A stretch of DNA of 13,296 nucleotides from Acidimicrobiales bacterium (GTDB taxonomy: Bacteria > Actinomycetota > Acidimicrobiia > Acidimicrobiales > VFJN01): positions 1 to 13,296 of the forward strand of contig JAFGPU010000202.1 in NCBI GenBank assembly GCA_016936035.1, written 5' to 3'. Under the pieces are notes generated by a model. It made no database searches and was not told the origin of the DNA. It worked only from the letters and a program-made list of their open reading frames with translations. Below are positions 6,582 to 13,024 of this stretch, piece by piece. Every line of letters starts with the position of its first letter. Position 1 is the first letter of the stretch. The translations under genes were made by a program, and so were the position numbers.

Positions 6582-7270
6582 CCAGCCCGCCGGTGGCCGA
6601 TCCCGACCCGACCGACGATGCCGCCGCCGAGCCGCCGGAGGCGTCGAGGCCGGGCATCGCCGCCTTCGACTTCGACGGCACGCTGGCCCGGCACGACACG
6701 CTGGTGCCGTTCCTCCGGCAGGTGCGGGGCACATCCCGGGTGGTGCTCGCCACCGCCCGCGCCGCGTGGCGCACCCGCGAGCGCGACGCCCTCAAGGTGG
6801 CGGCCATCGGTCACCTGTTCCGGGGCGTGCCGGCCGCCGAGCTCGACCGGCAGGCGGGCGCCTACGTGTCGACCCTGCTCGAGGTGCTGCGCCCCGAGAT
6901 GCTCGACCGGGTGCGCTGGCACCAGGCCGAGGGCCACGCCGTCGTCATCGTCTCGGCGTCGCTCGGCGTGTACCTGCGCCCCCTCGCCGAGCGCCTCGAG
7001 CTCGATGCGGCGCTGGCCGTCGAGCTGGTCACCGACGCCGACGGCATGCTCACCGGCGAGGTGGTCGGCCAGCTCAACACGCGGGGGCCGCAGAAGGTCG
7101 CCCGGCTCCGCGCCTGGGTGGCGGAACGCTACGGGCCAGCCAGCCCTTTCGAGCTGTGGGCCTACGGCGACTCGGCGGGCGACGAGGAGATGCTGGCGCT
7201 CGCCGACCACCCGACCTGGGTGGGCCGGCGGGCGCAGCAACCACCGGCGATCAGGCGAAGCTCCGCCTGA
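6578..7270 (+). CDS. HAD superfamily IB hydrolase (SerB-like phosphatase family)
   Basis: This is a 230-residue phosphatase-like protein of the HAD-IB group (TIGR01490 type). Motif I is DFDGTLA, with nucleophile Asp31 and acid/base Asp33. Motif II is Ser126 in IVSASLG, motif III is probably Lys173, and motif IV is YGDSAGDEEM with Asp198 and Asp202, so the catalytic set is complete. The helical cap covers roughly 45-110. The first 25 residues are an acidic, Pro/Ala-rich extension and may be disordered. The ATG at 6578 overlaps the epimerase stop by 4 bases, which argues for coupled translation. Family members act on phosphoserine-like or lipid-linked phosphates; the substrate here is unknown. 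The last 20 bases overlap the tail of the converging downstream gene, and the C-terminal end (QQPPAIRRSSA) is not conserved-looking. Confidence 0.92.
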   Translation: MTSPPVADPDPTDDAAAEPPEASRPGIAAFDFDGTLARHDTLVPFLRQVRGTSRVVLATARAAWRTRERDALKVAAIGHLFRGVPAAELDRQAGAYVSTLLEVLRPEMLDRVRWHQAEGHAVVIVSASLGVYLRPLAERLELDAALAVELVTDADGMLTGEVVGQLNTRGPQKVARLRAWVAERYGPASPFELWAYGDSAGDEEMLALADHPTWVGRRAQQPPAIRRSSA

Positions 7271-8072
7271 CGACCCGCTGCGGGCGCCGGCTCACGGCCA
7301 GGGCGACGGGCACGCCACCGAGGGCGGCGACCCCGAGGGCGACGCGGGCGATGGCCGACATCGTGCCGGGGCCGGAGTCGCCGGCGCCGCCCGGGGCGGT
7401 GCGCTCGGCGGTGGCCTCGGGCGACGCGCTGCCACCGTCCTCGGTGACCCCGTTGGCGGCTGCGGCCTCCTCGAACAGCGTCGGGGCGTCGTCCGGCACG
7501 GTCGCACCGGCGAGGCCGCCGAGCGACGGCGCCGCGGCGTGGCCGCCGGACGCGGTGCCGCCACCGTCACCCGTCGCTGTGGCGGTGCCCGATCCACCGG
7601 TGGCCGTACCGTCGGTGGCCGTACCGGCCTCGGGCGCCGTGCCTGATCCGTTGCCGGAGGCGCCGGTGCCCCCGCCACCGCTCGCACCGCCCGGCACCCC
7701 ACTGCCGGCGGCAGCGGCGTCGACGACCCGGATGTCGGTGGAGAGGAACAGGGGGCCGGCAGCTGCGAGGCAGGCGCCGGACACCCGGTGCACACCGATG
7801 GACAGCCACCGTGGCACGGTGACGGTGGCGGTGGCGACGCCCTGGGCGTCGACCTTCGGCGTGGCGGCCAGCAGGCGGTCGATGCCCAGCAGGGCGTAGG
7901 TCCCGGGGCGGCACGTGCGCAGGGTGATCGTCAGGGCCTGACCCCGCGCCGGGGTGCTGTCGTCGACCGTGATGGAGTTCTGCGGGGGTGGGTACGTCTG
8001 GGCTGCGACCGGCCCCGCTGTCAACACGAGCGCCACCGCGGCGACCGCGACGGCGATGACACGTCTGCTCAT
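7251..8072 (-). CDS. Secreted protein with C-terminal membrane anchor (unrecognised)
   Basis: I do not recognise a named family. The 273 residues begin with a clear Sec signal peptide (MSRR, hydrophobic core 5-19, likely cleavage after GPVAA near residue 24). A compact beta-rich domain follows (about 30-117), with two cysteines (C53, C101) that could form a disulfide. Residues 119-235 are a low-complexity Gly/Thr/Ser/Ala linker. A single transmembrane helix at about 240-260 and a basic tail (SRRPQRVVRR) end the protein, so it should be anchored facing outward. There is no LPXTG-like motif, so sortase attachment is not indicated. The ATG at 8072 has AGGGGGAG just upstream. The gene stands alone, with its own 5' region carrying an inverted repeat. 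A cell-surface or adhesive role is a guess. Confidence 0.8.
   Translation of the reverse strand: MSRRVIAVAVAAVALVLTAGPVAAQTYPPPQNSITVDDSTPARGQALTITLRTCRPGTYALLGIDRLLAATPKVDAQGVATATVTVPRWLSIGVHRVSGACLAAAGPLFLSTDIRVVDAAAAGSGVPGGASGGGGTGASGNGSGTAPEAGTATDGTATGGSGTATATGDGGGTASGGHAAAPSLGGLAGATVPDDAPTLFEEAAAANGVTEDGGSASPEATAERTAPGGAGDSGPGTMSAIARVALGVAALGGVPVALAVSRRPQRVVRRSFA
7599..7625. repeat. 15-bp period direct repeat in the linker of the secreted protein
   Basis: The 12-mer GGTGGCCGTACC occurs at 7599-7610 and again at 7614-7625. On the minus strand it encodes part of the Gly-Thr-Ala-Thr-rich linker (GTATDGTATG). This is a simple slippage-type duplication. Confidence 0.75.
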
Positions 8073-8154
8073 GCTCTCCCCCTGTGCCGTCCCGTACGGC
8101 GCTCCCCAGCCCGCCCCGTTGCGGCGCGCCGGAGCGGTCTATCACATCGAACGG

Positions 8155-8173
8155 TGTTGACGCCTGGTCAACA
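8155..8173. promoter_or_regulatory. Inverted repeat TGTTGAC-N5-GTCAACA, possible operator
   Basis: Perfect 7-bp arms (8155-8161 and 8167-8173) flank GCCTG. It lies 83 bases upstream of the secreted-protein ATG. The minus strand read through it contains TTGACC, a possible -35 box, with a poor TGTGAT 19 bases on. A dimeric regulator site is likely. The regulator is unknown. Confidence 0.5.
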
Positions 8174-8203
8174 GCGCTGCGCGCGTGGCCCGACGACGAC
8201 GGT

Positions 8204-8220
8204 CGCGCCTCGGCGGCGCG
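8204..8220 (-). terminator. GC-rich hairpin downstream of the DUF4012 gene
   Basis: CGCGCC-TCGGC-GGCGCG forms a 6-bp perfect stem, 31 bases past the DUF4012 stop codon (8252). No U-tract. The rest of the 8073-8251 spacer holds only the operator-like repeat and a small GCCGT/ACGGC hairpin at 8086-8100; no small ORF is apparent. Confidence 0.35.
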
Positions 8221-8251
8221 GGGCGCGCGGTCGGCTGCGTGCCGTCGTGGA

Positions 8252-10558
8252 TCAGCCGCGGGGAGCGGACACCGACACCGTGCGGCCTTCGTCGAGCGTG
8301 CCGGTCCAGCGGGCCACGTTCCCCTCGACGGTCGCGCTGCGGCTGGCCAGGGTCGCGCCCTCGGCGGTGACGGTCACCGCGACCTCGTCTGGCCGCACCG
8401 ACGGCTGCACCGGCAGGTCGAGCCGGTAGTGCCGGCCGTCGACCGACCCGGCGAGATCGAGCTCGATGTCGACCGACTGGCCGGACGGGATGTCGACGAA
8501 CGTCGAGTACACGTTGCGACCGAGCTCGACCTCGGACTGCACGCCGGCGGGTTGGCCGTTGACCCGAAACCCCTCGAGGTCGAAGGGGCTGTAGACGGAC
8601 ACGAACGAGCTGTTGGTGCCCGTCGGCAATCCGATGGCGTTGCCGATCACGTAGTCGGGCAACCCCTCCGCGGGCGCGTTGTTCTCGAGCGTCACCCGCA
8701 GGGTGGCCGAGACCTCGCCGGTGTCGGGGTTCCACGTCACGTCGTACTGCTCGCTGCGCTCGAGGTACATGTCGATCTTGCTGCCACCGGCGTTGGACGT
8801 GGTGACGGTGACCGTGTCCGTGCCCTCGGTCGGGGGCGCCAACCAGCCCGTCTCGAACAGGACCTGCAGCGGCAGGAACGTGTTGGGATCGATGGTGACC
8901 ACCTGGATGTGGCCCCCGTCGGTGACGGGATCGAGCTGCTCGCTCAGCACCCGTGGGCCCGGGAGGTCGGCCCGGGTGAGCCGGTCGAAGGTGGTGCGCG
9001 CCACCTCGTCGAGCACGTCGACGCGGCGGTCGTTGTCGTTCTCGAACAGGAGGTACTGGTCGAACAGCAGGTACTGCTCGGCGTTCTCGGCGGTGAGCGG
9101 CTCGGGCAGGTCGGGCAGCTCGACGGGGCCGGTGTAGCGCATCAGCGCCGCCAGGCCGGTCGGGTCGATGGCGAGGACCCCGTCGAGGGGCTGGCCGCCC
9201 GACTGCGGGTAGAGCTGGGACGCCGCCAGGCCGACCGACGCGAAGTCGGGCGACATGGTGAGGTTGCGCCAGGTGTTCGCGATGTCGAACCGGCCGTAGC
9301 GGGCCACCATCTCGGCGGGTTCGGTGAGCGTGCGGTCCTGGCCCGCGGCTTCGAGGTCGCCGATCCGGCCGAACACCGGCATGGTCAGCTGGCCGTCGTC
9401 GACGACGAGCTCGGCGTAGTTGCCGGGGAACCCGGCCCGACCCCGAGCCTCGACGGGGGTCGTGAACAGCACGAGGTAGCGCTGGGGACCCTCGGCGCCC
9501 AGCAGCGTGGGCGCGATCCGGACGGCTTCGAGGGCGTTCTCGGCCTCGGGGAGGGCGTCGTCGACCTGCTCGTCGAGCCTGTCGATCCGTTCGGAGACGG
9601 CGGCGAGCAGCCAGGGCGAGCGGACGTCGTCGACGCGGTCGTTCAGGGTGTCGAGCGACGAGTGCACCTGCTCCAGGGGGTCGACCATGTCGCCGACCAC
9701 CTGCGGATCGAGCCGACCACCGGCGAAGCGGAGCGCGTCGACGTCCGCCGACCCCGCGGCCAGCGAGCTGACCTCGGCGACCTCGCCCGCCTGCGCGGCG
9801 AGCGACTCGACGGCGTCGAGGTTGGGACCGATGATCGGCAGCGTCTTGGCCGGCGAGACGAACCAGCTCGAGAGCGTGCTGTTGGCGGCCGTGAGCGACC
9901 GGGCCGCGACCCCGAGGCGTTCGGCGGCGAGGTCGTCGTCGGCGTCGCGAGCCGCGTCCATGCCGCCGTCGACCGCCCGCATGCCCTCGGCCACGTCGCC
10001 CTGGACCGACACGACCCCGAGGGCGGCCCCGGCCACCATCAGCCCGATGACGCTGCCGGCGACGACGGCCACCTGCCGGGTGCGGCGGCGGATGGCCCGG
10101 CCCGCGTGGGCGTGGCCCGACACGACGATGGGGATGATCGCGGCGGTGGTCAGCAGCGCGGTCAGGCCGTGGAAGCCCATGGGCTCGGCGCGCAGCAGGG
10201 CGAGAGCGCCGAGTGCGCCGACGAGCGCACCGCGCGCCCGGCTGCGGGTGTCGCGCAGCACCGAGACGAACGCGATGGCGATGGCGACGGCGGCGCAGGC
10301 CACCGCCAGCCTGTCTCCGGCGATGACGCCCACCCCGGCGGGCAGGAACCAGGTCCACCGGCGGGCGGTGGCGCCGAAGACGGCGACCACGGCCACCAGG
10401 GCGGCGCTCCAGAAGGCGTCGGCCGTGGTGGAGCCCGTGGGCTCGGCGAACGTGAGCTGCGTCGCCGCCACCGCTGCGACGGCCACGGTGACACCGAACG
10501 CGATGGTCCGCGACCGGCGGGTCGCGAGGAGTGGACGGCGACGGATGGCGAGCGACAT
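8252..10558 (-). CDS. DUF4012 multi-pass membrane protein
   Basis: This 768-residue protein has a basic N-terminus and several hydrophobic segments at about 18-37, 48-63, 68-101 (probably two), 109-124, 130-147 and 162-184. The rest is a large, probably extracytoplasmic region. Residues 185-340 are rich in short helical, acidic stretches (coiled-coil-like). The DUF4012 core starts near PQRYLVLFTTPVEARGRAGF and continues through GGQPLDGVLAIDPTGLAALM. A beta-rich C-terminal part follows. The biochemical role of DUF4012 is not established; members are often found near polysaccharide biosynthesis genes, and here the gene follows a sugar transferase on the same strand. The ATG at 10558 lacks a Shine-Dalgarno sequence but has TAGATT ending 10 bases upstream. 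An in-frame ATG at 10600 would add 14 residues. The frame stays open much further, but that upstream stretch overlaps the sugar transferase gene in another frame and is not coding. Confidence 0.88.
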   Translation of the reverse strand: MSLAIRRRPLLATRRSRTIAFGVTVAVAAVAATQLTFAEPTGSTTADAFWSAALVAVVAVFGATARRWTWFLPAGVGVIAGDRLAVACAAVAIAIAFVSVLRDTRSRARGALVGALGALALLRAEPMGFHGLTALLTTAAIIPIVVSGHAHAGRAIRRRTRQVAVVAGSVIGLMVAGAALGVVSVQGDVAEGMRAVDGGMDAARDADDDLAAERLGVAARSLTAANSTLSSWFVSPAKTLPIIGPNLDAVESLAAQAGEVAEVSSLAAGSADVDALRFAGGRLDPQVVGDMVDPLEQVHSSLDTLNDRVDDVRSPWLLAAVSERIDRLDEQVDDALPEAENALEAVRIAPTLLGAEGPQRYLVLFTTPVEARGRAGFPGNYAELVVDDGQLTMPVFGRIGDLEAAGQDRTLTEPAEMVARYGRFDIANTWRNLTMSPDFASVGLAASQLYPQSGGQPLDGVLAIDPTGLAALMRYTGPVELPDLPEPLTAENAEQYLLFDQYLLFENDNDRRVDVLDEVARTTFDRLTRADLPGPRVLSEQLDPVTDGGHIQVVTIDPNTFLPLQVLFETGWLAPPTEGTDTVTVTTSNAGGSKIDMYLERSEQYDVTWNPDTGEVSATLRVTLENNAPAEGLPDYVIGNAIGLPTGTNSSFVSVYSPFDLEGFRVNGQPAGVQSEVELGRNVYSTFVDIPSGQSVDIELDLAGSVDGRHYRLDLPVQPSVRPDEVAVTVTAEGATLASRSATVEGNVARWTGTLDEGRTVSVSAPRG

Positions 10559-10568
10559 GGAGCCGGTC

Positions 10569-10604
10569 AATCTACGCGATGGTGCAGCGTGGCGACCCAT
10601 CGCG
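10569..10604 (-). promoter_or_regulatory. Leaderless promoter with 8+8 bp inverted repeat upstream of the DUF4012 gene
   Basis: On the minus strand, CGCGATGG-N14-CCATCGCG (10604-10575) directly abuts TAGATT (10574-10569), followed by 10 bases and ATG at 10558. The arms match perfectly. As DNA it could be an operator centred near -28. As RNA it could form a hairpin ending the sugar transferase transcript, whose stop is 38 bases upstream. Confidence 0.5.
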
Positions 10605-10641
10605 CGCGAGCGGCCACCGGGTGGTCGGCGTCCCGTCACCG

Positions 10642-12141
10642 TCAGTAGGCACCGTCGCCGCGCAGGACGGCCGAGAACGTCTTCGCCATGATGGTCAGGT
10701 CCATGGTCGGTGACCAGTGGTCGACGTAGTAGAGGTCGAGGCGCACGGACTCGTCCCACGGCAGGTCGGACCGCCCGCTCACCTGCCACAGGCCCGTGAT
10801 GCCGGGCTTCACCAGCAGCCGCCGGTTGACGTGCCCCTCGTACAGCTCGACCTCGGCCGGGAGCGGGGGCCGCGGCCCCACCATCGACATCTCGCCGCGC
10901 ACCACGTTGAGCAGCTGGGGCAGCTCGTCGATGGAGTAGCGGCGCAGGAAGCGACCCGAACGGGTGACGCGGGGGTCGGTGCGCAGCTTGAACAGCACCC
11001 CGTCCGCCTCGTTGCGGTGCTCGAGACCGGCCTGCATGCGCTCGGCGCCCACCACCATGGTGCGGAACTTCACCATGTTGAACCGGCGGCCGTCGCGCCC
11101 GACGCGCGTCTGGCGGAAGAACACGGGCCCCGGACTGTCGACCACCACGACGAGCGCCACCAGGGCGAACAGGGGCGCGAGCACGAGCAGCGCCGCCGCC
11201 GCGCTCACGCGGTCGAACAGCTCCTTCGCCACCCGCTGGGGGCCGGTGAACGTGGGCTCCTCGACGTGCAGCAGGGGCAGCCCCGCCACGTCGCGCACCA
11301 CGGTGCGGGGCCCGGCGACGTCGGCGATGGCGGGCGCCACGAGCAGGTCGACGTCGGTGGCCGCCAGGTCGTCGGCGAGGGAGCGCAGCTCGCCGGGCAT
11401 CGCCTCGGTCGTCATGGCCACCGAGTCGGCGCCGCAGCGCTCGATCGCGCTCGGCAGGTCGGCGGGCGTGCCGACGACCGGGATCGACCGGGCGCCGATG
11501 GGAAGGGAGCGACCGTCGGACTCGACGCACACGCCCACGAGGAGGAAGCCCGACCACTCGGAGCGCACCAGGTGCTGGCCGACGTCGACGACCGCCGAGG
11601 GCGTGCCCACCAGGAGCAACCGGTGCACGTAGCGACCGTGGCGCCGCTGGCGCTGGAGCCAGCTGCGGAGCCCGAACCGCACCAGCAGCGTGAGCACGAG
11701 CGCCACCGGGATGAGGACGCCCACGTACCCCCGGGCGATGACCAGGCGGCCGAGGAAGTGGGCCAGCGCGGTGACGGCCAGGAAGTGCACCCCGCCGTTG
11801 AGCACCCGGCGGTACTCGTCCGACCCGACCCCCAGGATGCGCCGGTCGTAGCAGCCGGCGAGCGCGAGCACGCCCAGCCAGACGGGGACGGCGAACACGG
11901 CGACCAGGACGTAGGGGACGTTGGGGCCGGGGAGGAGGGCGGCCGACGCACCGAAGCGCAGCAGGTGGGCGATGCCGAGCGAGACGGCGATGGCCGCGGC
12001 GTCGGCGAGCACGTAGGTGAGGGTGGGCGGGACGTTGCCGCCGTCGCCGGTCGGGCGCCGGTGGGCGCGCGGCACGACCGACACCGCGGCACCGGGCCCG
12101 CCCGGCGTCTGCTGCGCAGCAGCTACCCCCATCCCAGACAC
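10642..12141 (-). CDS. Exopolysaccharide polyprenyl-phosphate sugar-1-phosphate transferase (WcaJ/WbaP-like)
   Basis: This integral membrane enzyme starts a glycan by moving a sugar-1-phosphate from a nucleotide sugar to undecaprenyl or decaprenyl phosphate. With the start chosen here it has 499 residues. Four N-terminal helices lie at about 40-60, 76-95, 117-136 and 139-158. A Rossmann-like cytoplasmic domain covers about 170-290, and a fifth hydrophobic segment 311-335. The catalytic domain runs from 336 to the end, with FRQTRVGRDGRRFNMVKFRTM, YSIDELPQLLNVVRGEMSMVGPRPP (including the catalytic Asp-Glu) and KPGITGLWQVSGRSD. The start is uncertain. GTG at 12141 lies 9 bases after a TATGCT hexamer, which suits a leaderless mRNA; an in-frame GTG at 12174 would add 11 residues but sits on a hairpin and a CRP-like palindrome. 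It probably forms a functional pair with the DUF4012 gene downstream. The sugar is unknown. Confidence 0.94.
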   Translation of the reverse strand: MSGMGVAAAQQTPGGPGAAVSVVPRAHRRPTGDGGNVPPTLTYVLADAAAIAVSLGIAHLLRFGASAALLPGPNVPYVLVAVFAVPVWLGVLALAGCYDRRILGVGSDEYRRVLNGGVHFLAVTALAHFLGRLVIARGYVGVLIPVALVLTLLVRFGLRSWLQRQRRHGRYVHRLLLVGTPSAVVDVGQHLVRSEWSGFLLVGVCVESDGRSLPIGARSIPVVGTPADLPSAIERCGADSVAMTTEAMPGELRSLADDLAATDVDLLVAPAIADVAGPRTVVRDVAGLPLLHVEEPTFTGPQRVAKELFDRVSAAAALLVLAPLFALVALVVVVDSPGPVFFRQTRVGRDGRRFNMVKFRTMVVGAERMQAGLEHRNEADGVLFKLRTDPRVTRSGRFLRRYSIDELPQLLNVVRGEMSMVGPRPPLPAEVELYEGHVNRRLLVKPGITGLWQVSGRSDLPWDESVRLDLYYVDHWSPTMDLTIMAKTFSAVLRGDGAY

Positions 12142-12150
12142 TGTCCGCGG

Positions 12151-12176
12151 AGCATAGACCGTGACCTTGTTCACGG
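12151..12176 (-). promoter_or_regulatory. Sugar transferase promoter with CRP-like palindrome
   Basis: CCGTGA-CCTTGT-TCACGG (12159-12176) is a perfect 6+6 palindrome containing GTGA-N6-TCAC, the core of the CRP/FNR-family consensus (TGTGA-N6-TCACA). On the minus strand it ends two bases before TATGCT (12156-12151), a good -10 hexamer lying 9 bases before the GTG at 12141. The site would be centred near -24, a position more typical of repression than activation. Confidence 0.45.
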
Positions 12177-12194
12177 CCCGGGGGACCCCAGGCC
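12175..12194 (-). terminator. Hairpin downstream of the short-chain dehydrogenase gene
   Basis: On the minus strand, GGCCTGGG-GTCC-CCCGGGCC forms an 8-bp stem with one G-U pair, starting 18 bases past the dehydrogenase stop codon. No U-tract follows. Its last two bases are shared with the CRP-like palindrome. Confidence 0.4.
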
Positions 12195-12212
12195 CCCCGG
12201 CCGCGACTCAGG

Positions 12213-12995
12213 TCACTTGGGCTGCATGCGCACGCCGCCGTCGACCCGGATGACCTCGGCGTTCATGTAGCTGTTGGCCACGAGCTCGACCGCCATGCCG
12301 GCGAACTCGTCGGCCGTGCCGAGACGCTTGGGGAAGAGCACGTCGCGCTTGAGCTTCTCCTTGAACTGCTCGCTGGCCTCGCCCTCGCCGTAGATGGGCG
12401 TGTCGATCAGCCCGGGGGCGATGCAGTTGACCCGGACGCCGACGGCCGACAGGTCGCGGGCGATCGGCAACGTGATGCCGACGACACCGCCCTTCGACGC
12501 CGAGTAGCTGGCCTGGCCGATCTGGCCGTCGAACGCGGCCACCGATGCCACGGTCACGATCGCGCCACGCTCGCCGTCCGCCAGCGGCTCGGTCTGCGAC
12601 ATGGCGGTGGCGGCCAGGCGGATGCAGTTGAAGGTGCCGACGAGGTTGACCTCGATGACCTTCTGGAACATGCCGAGGTCGTGCGCCGACGCGTACTGGC
12701 CGTCGCGGCCGATGGTGCGGGTGGCCCACCCGAAGCCTGCGGCGGTGACGAGCGCCCGCAGCGGCCCCATCTCCTTGGCGGCCTCCACGGCGGCGATGAC
12801 CTGGTCGGTGTCGGTGACGTCGGTCGGGGCGAACACGCCGCCGAGCTGCTTCGCGAGCGCCTCGCCCTTCTCCTGCTGACGGTCGAGGTCGGCGATGACG
12901 ACCTTGGCGCCGCGTCCGGCGAGAGCGGTGGCGGTGGCGGCGCCGAGGCCGGACGCACCGCCGGTGACGATGGCAGAGATCCCGTTGAGCTCCAT
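12213..12995 (-). CDS. Short-chain dehydrogenase, HSD10-like (probable 3-hydroxyacyl-CoA dehydrogenase)
   Basis: This is a cytoplasmic classical SDR of 260 residues. The cofactor motif is TGGASGLG (11-18), with Asp36/Asp38 after strand 2 favouring NAD+. The catalytic set is Asn117, Ser151, Tyr164 and Lys168 (YSASK). The usual NNAG motif is TAAG (84-87). The stretches [35 protein letters not shown] and TLPIARDL, and the ending [13 protein letters not shown], closely follow mammalian HSD17B10. A role in beta-oxidation of branched or short acyl-CoA, such as isoleucine degradation, is therefore the best guess; a FabG-type reductase is less likely. The ATG at 12995 is preferred: TACAGT ends exactly 7 bases upstream, the MELNG start fits the family, and the upstream in-frame extension reads through the cupin gene in another frame. 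Confidence 0.92.
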   Translation of the reverse strand: MELNGISAIVTGGASGLGAATATALAGRGAKVVIADLDRQQEKGEALAKQLGGVFAPTDVTDTDQVIAAVEAAKEMGPLRALVTAAGFGWATRTIGRDGQYASAHDLGMFQKVIEVNLVGTFNCIRLAATAMSQTEPLADGERGAIVTVASVAAFDGQIGQASYSASKGGVVGITLPIARDLSAVGVRVNCIAPGLIDTPIYGEGEASEQFKEKLKRDVLFPKRLGTADEFAGMAVELVANSYMNAEVIRVDGGVRMQPK

Positions 12996-13002
12996 GCCCC
13001 GG

Positions 13003-13024
13003 ACTGTATTGACTCCTTGGTCAA
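13003..13024 (-). promoter_or_regulatory. Leaderless promoter and operator-like repeat of the dehydrogenase gene
   Basis: On the minus strand, TTGAC-CAAGGA-GTCAA (13024-13009) directly abuts TACAGT (13008-13003), which lies 7 bases before the ATG at 12995, ideal for transcription starting at the start codon. The TTGACC is only 10 bases from the -10 hexamer, so it is not a -35 box. The repeat includes the TGA stop codon of the upstream cupin gene. Such palindromes at fatty-acid or amino-acid degradation genes are often TetR-family operators; that is inference. Confidence 0.55.

Noticed and set aside
4506..6734. A 742-codon minus-strand open frame across ceoB, mscL and the epimerase
   Set aside because: It runs through three recognised genes in other frames or strands, and its translation is low-complexity Arg/Gly/Pro. 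Stops are rare by chance at this GC content.
7541..7700. Repetitive stretch considered as a possible CRISPR or mobile-element repeat
   Set aside because: The repeats are short, in frame, and encode the Gly/Thr/Ser/Ala linker of the secreted protein. There are no spacers or terminal repeats.
7251..8072. Sortase-anchored protein
   Set aside because: A C-terminal helix and a basic tail are present, but no LPXTG-like motif precedes the helix, so only membrane anchoring is supported.
10559..11557. Upstream in-frame extension of the DUF4012 gene by about 330 codons
   Set aside because: It overlaps the sugar transferase gene in a different frame of the same strand. Its translation lacks membrane or domain features, and a -10 hexamer marks the shorter start.
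13019..13024. TTGACC as a -35 box for the dehydrogenase
   Set aside because: It is only 10 bases from the TACAGT hexamer, far short of 16-18. It is better explained as one arm of the inverted repeat.
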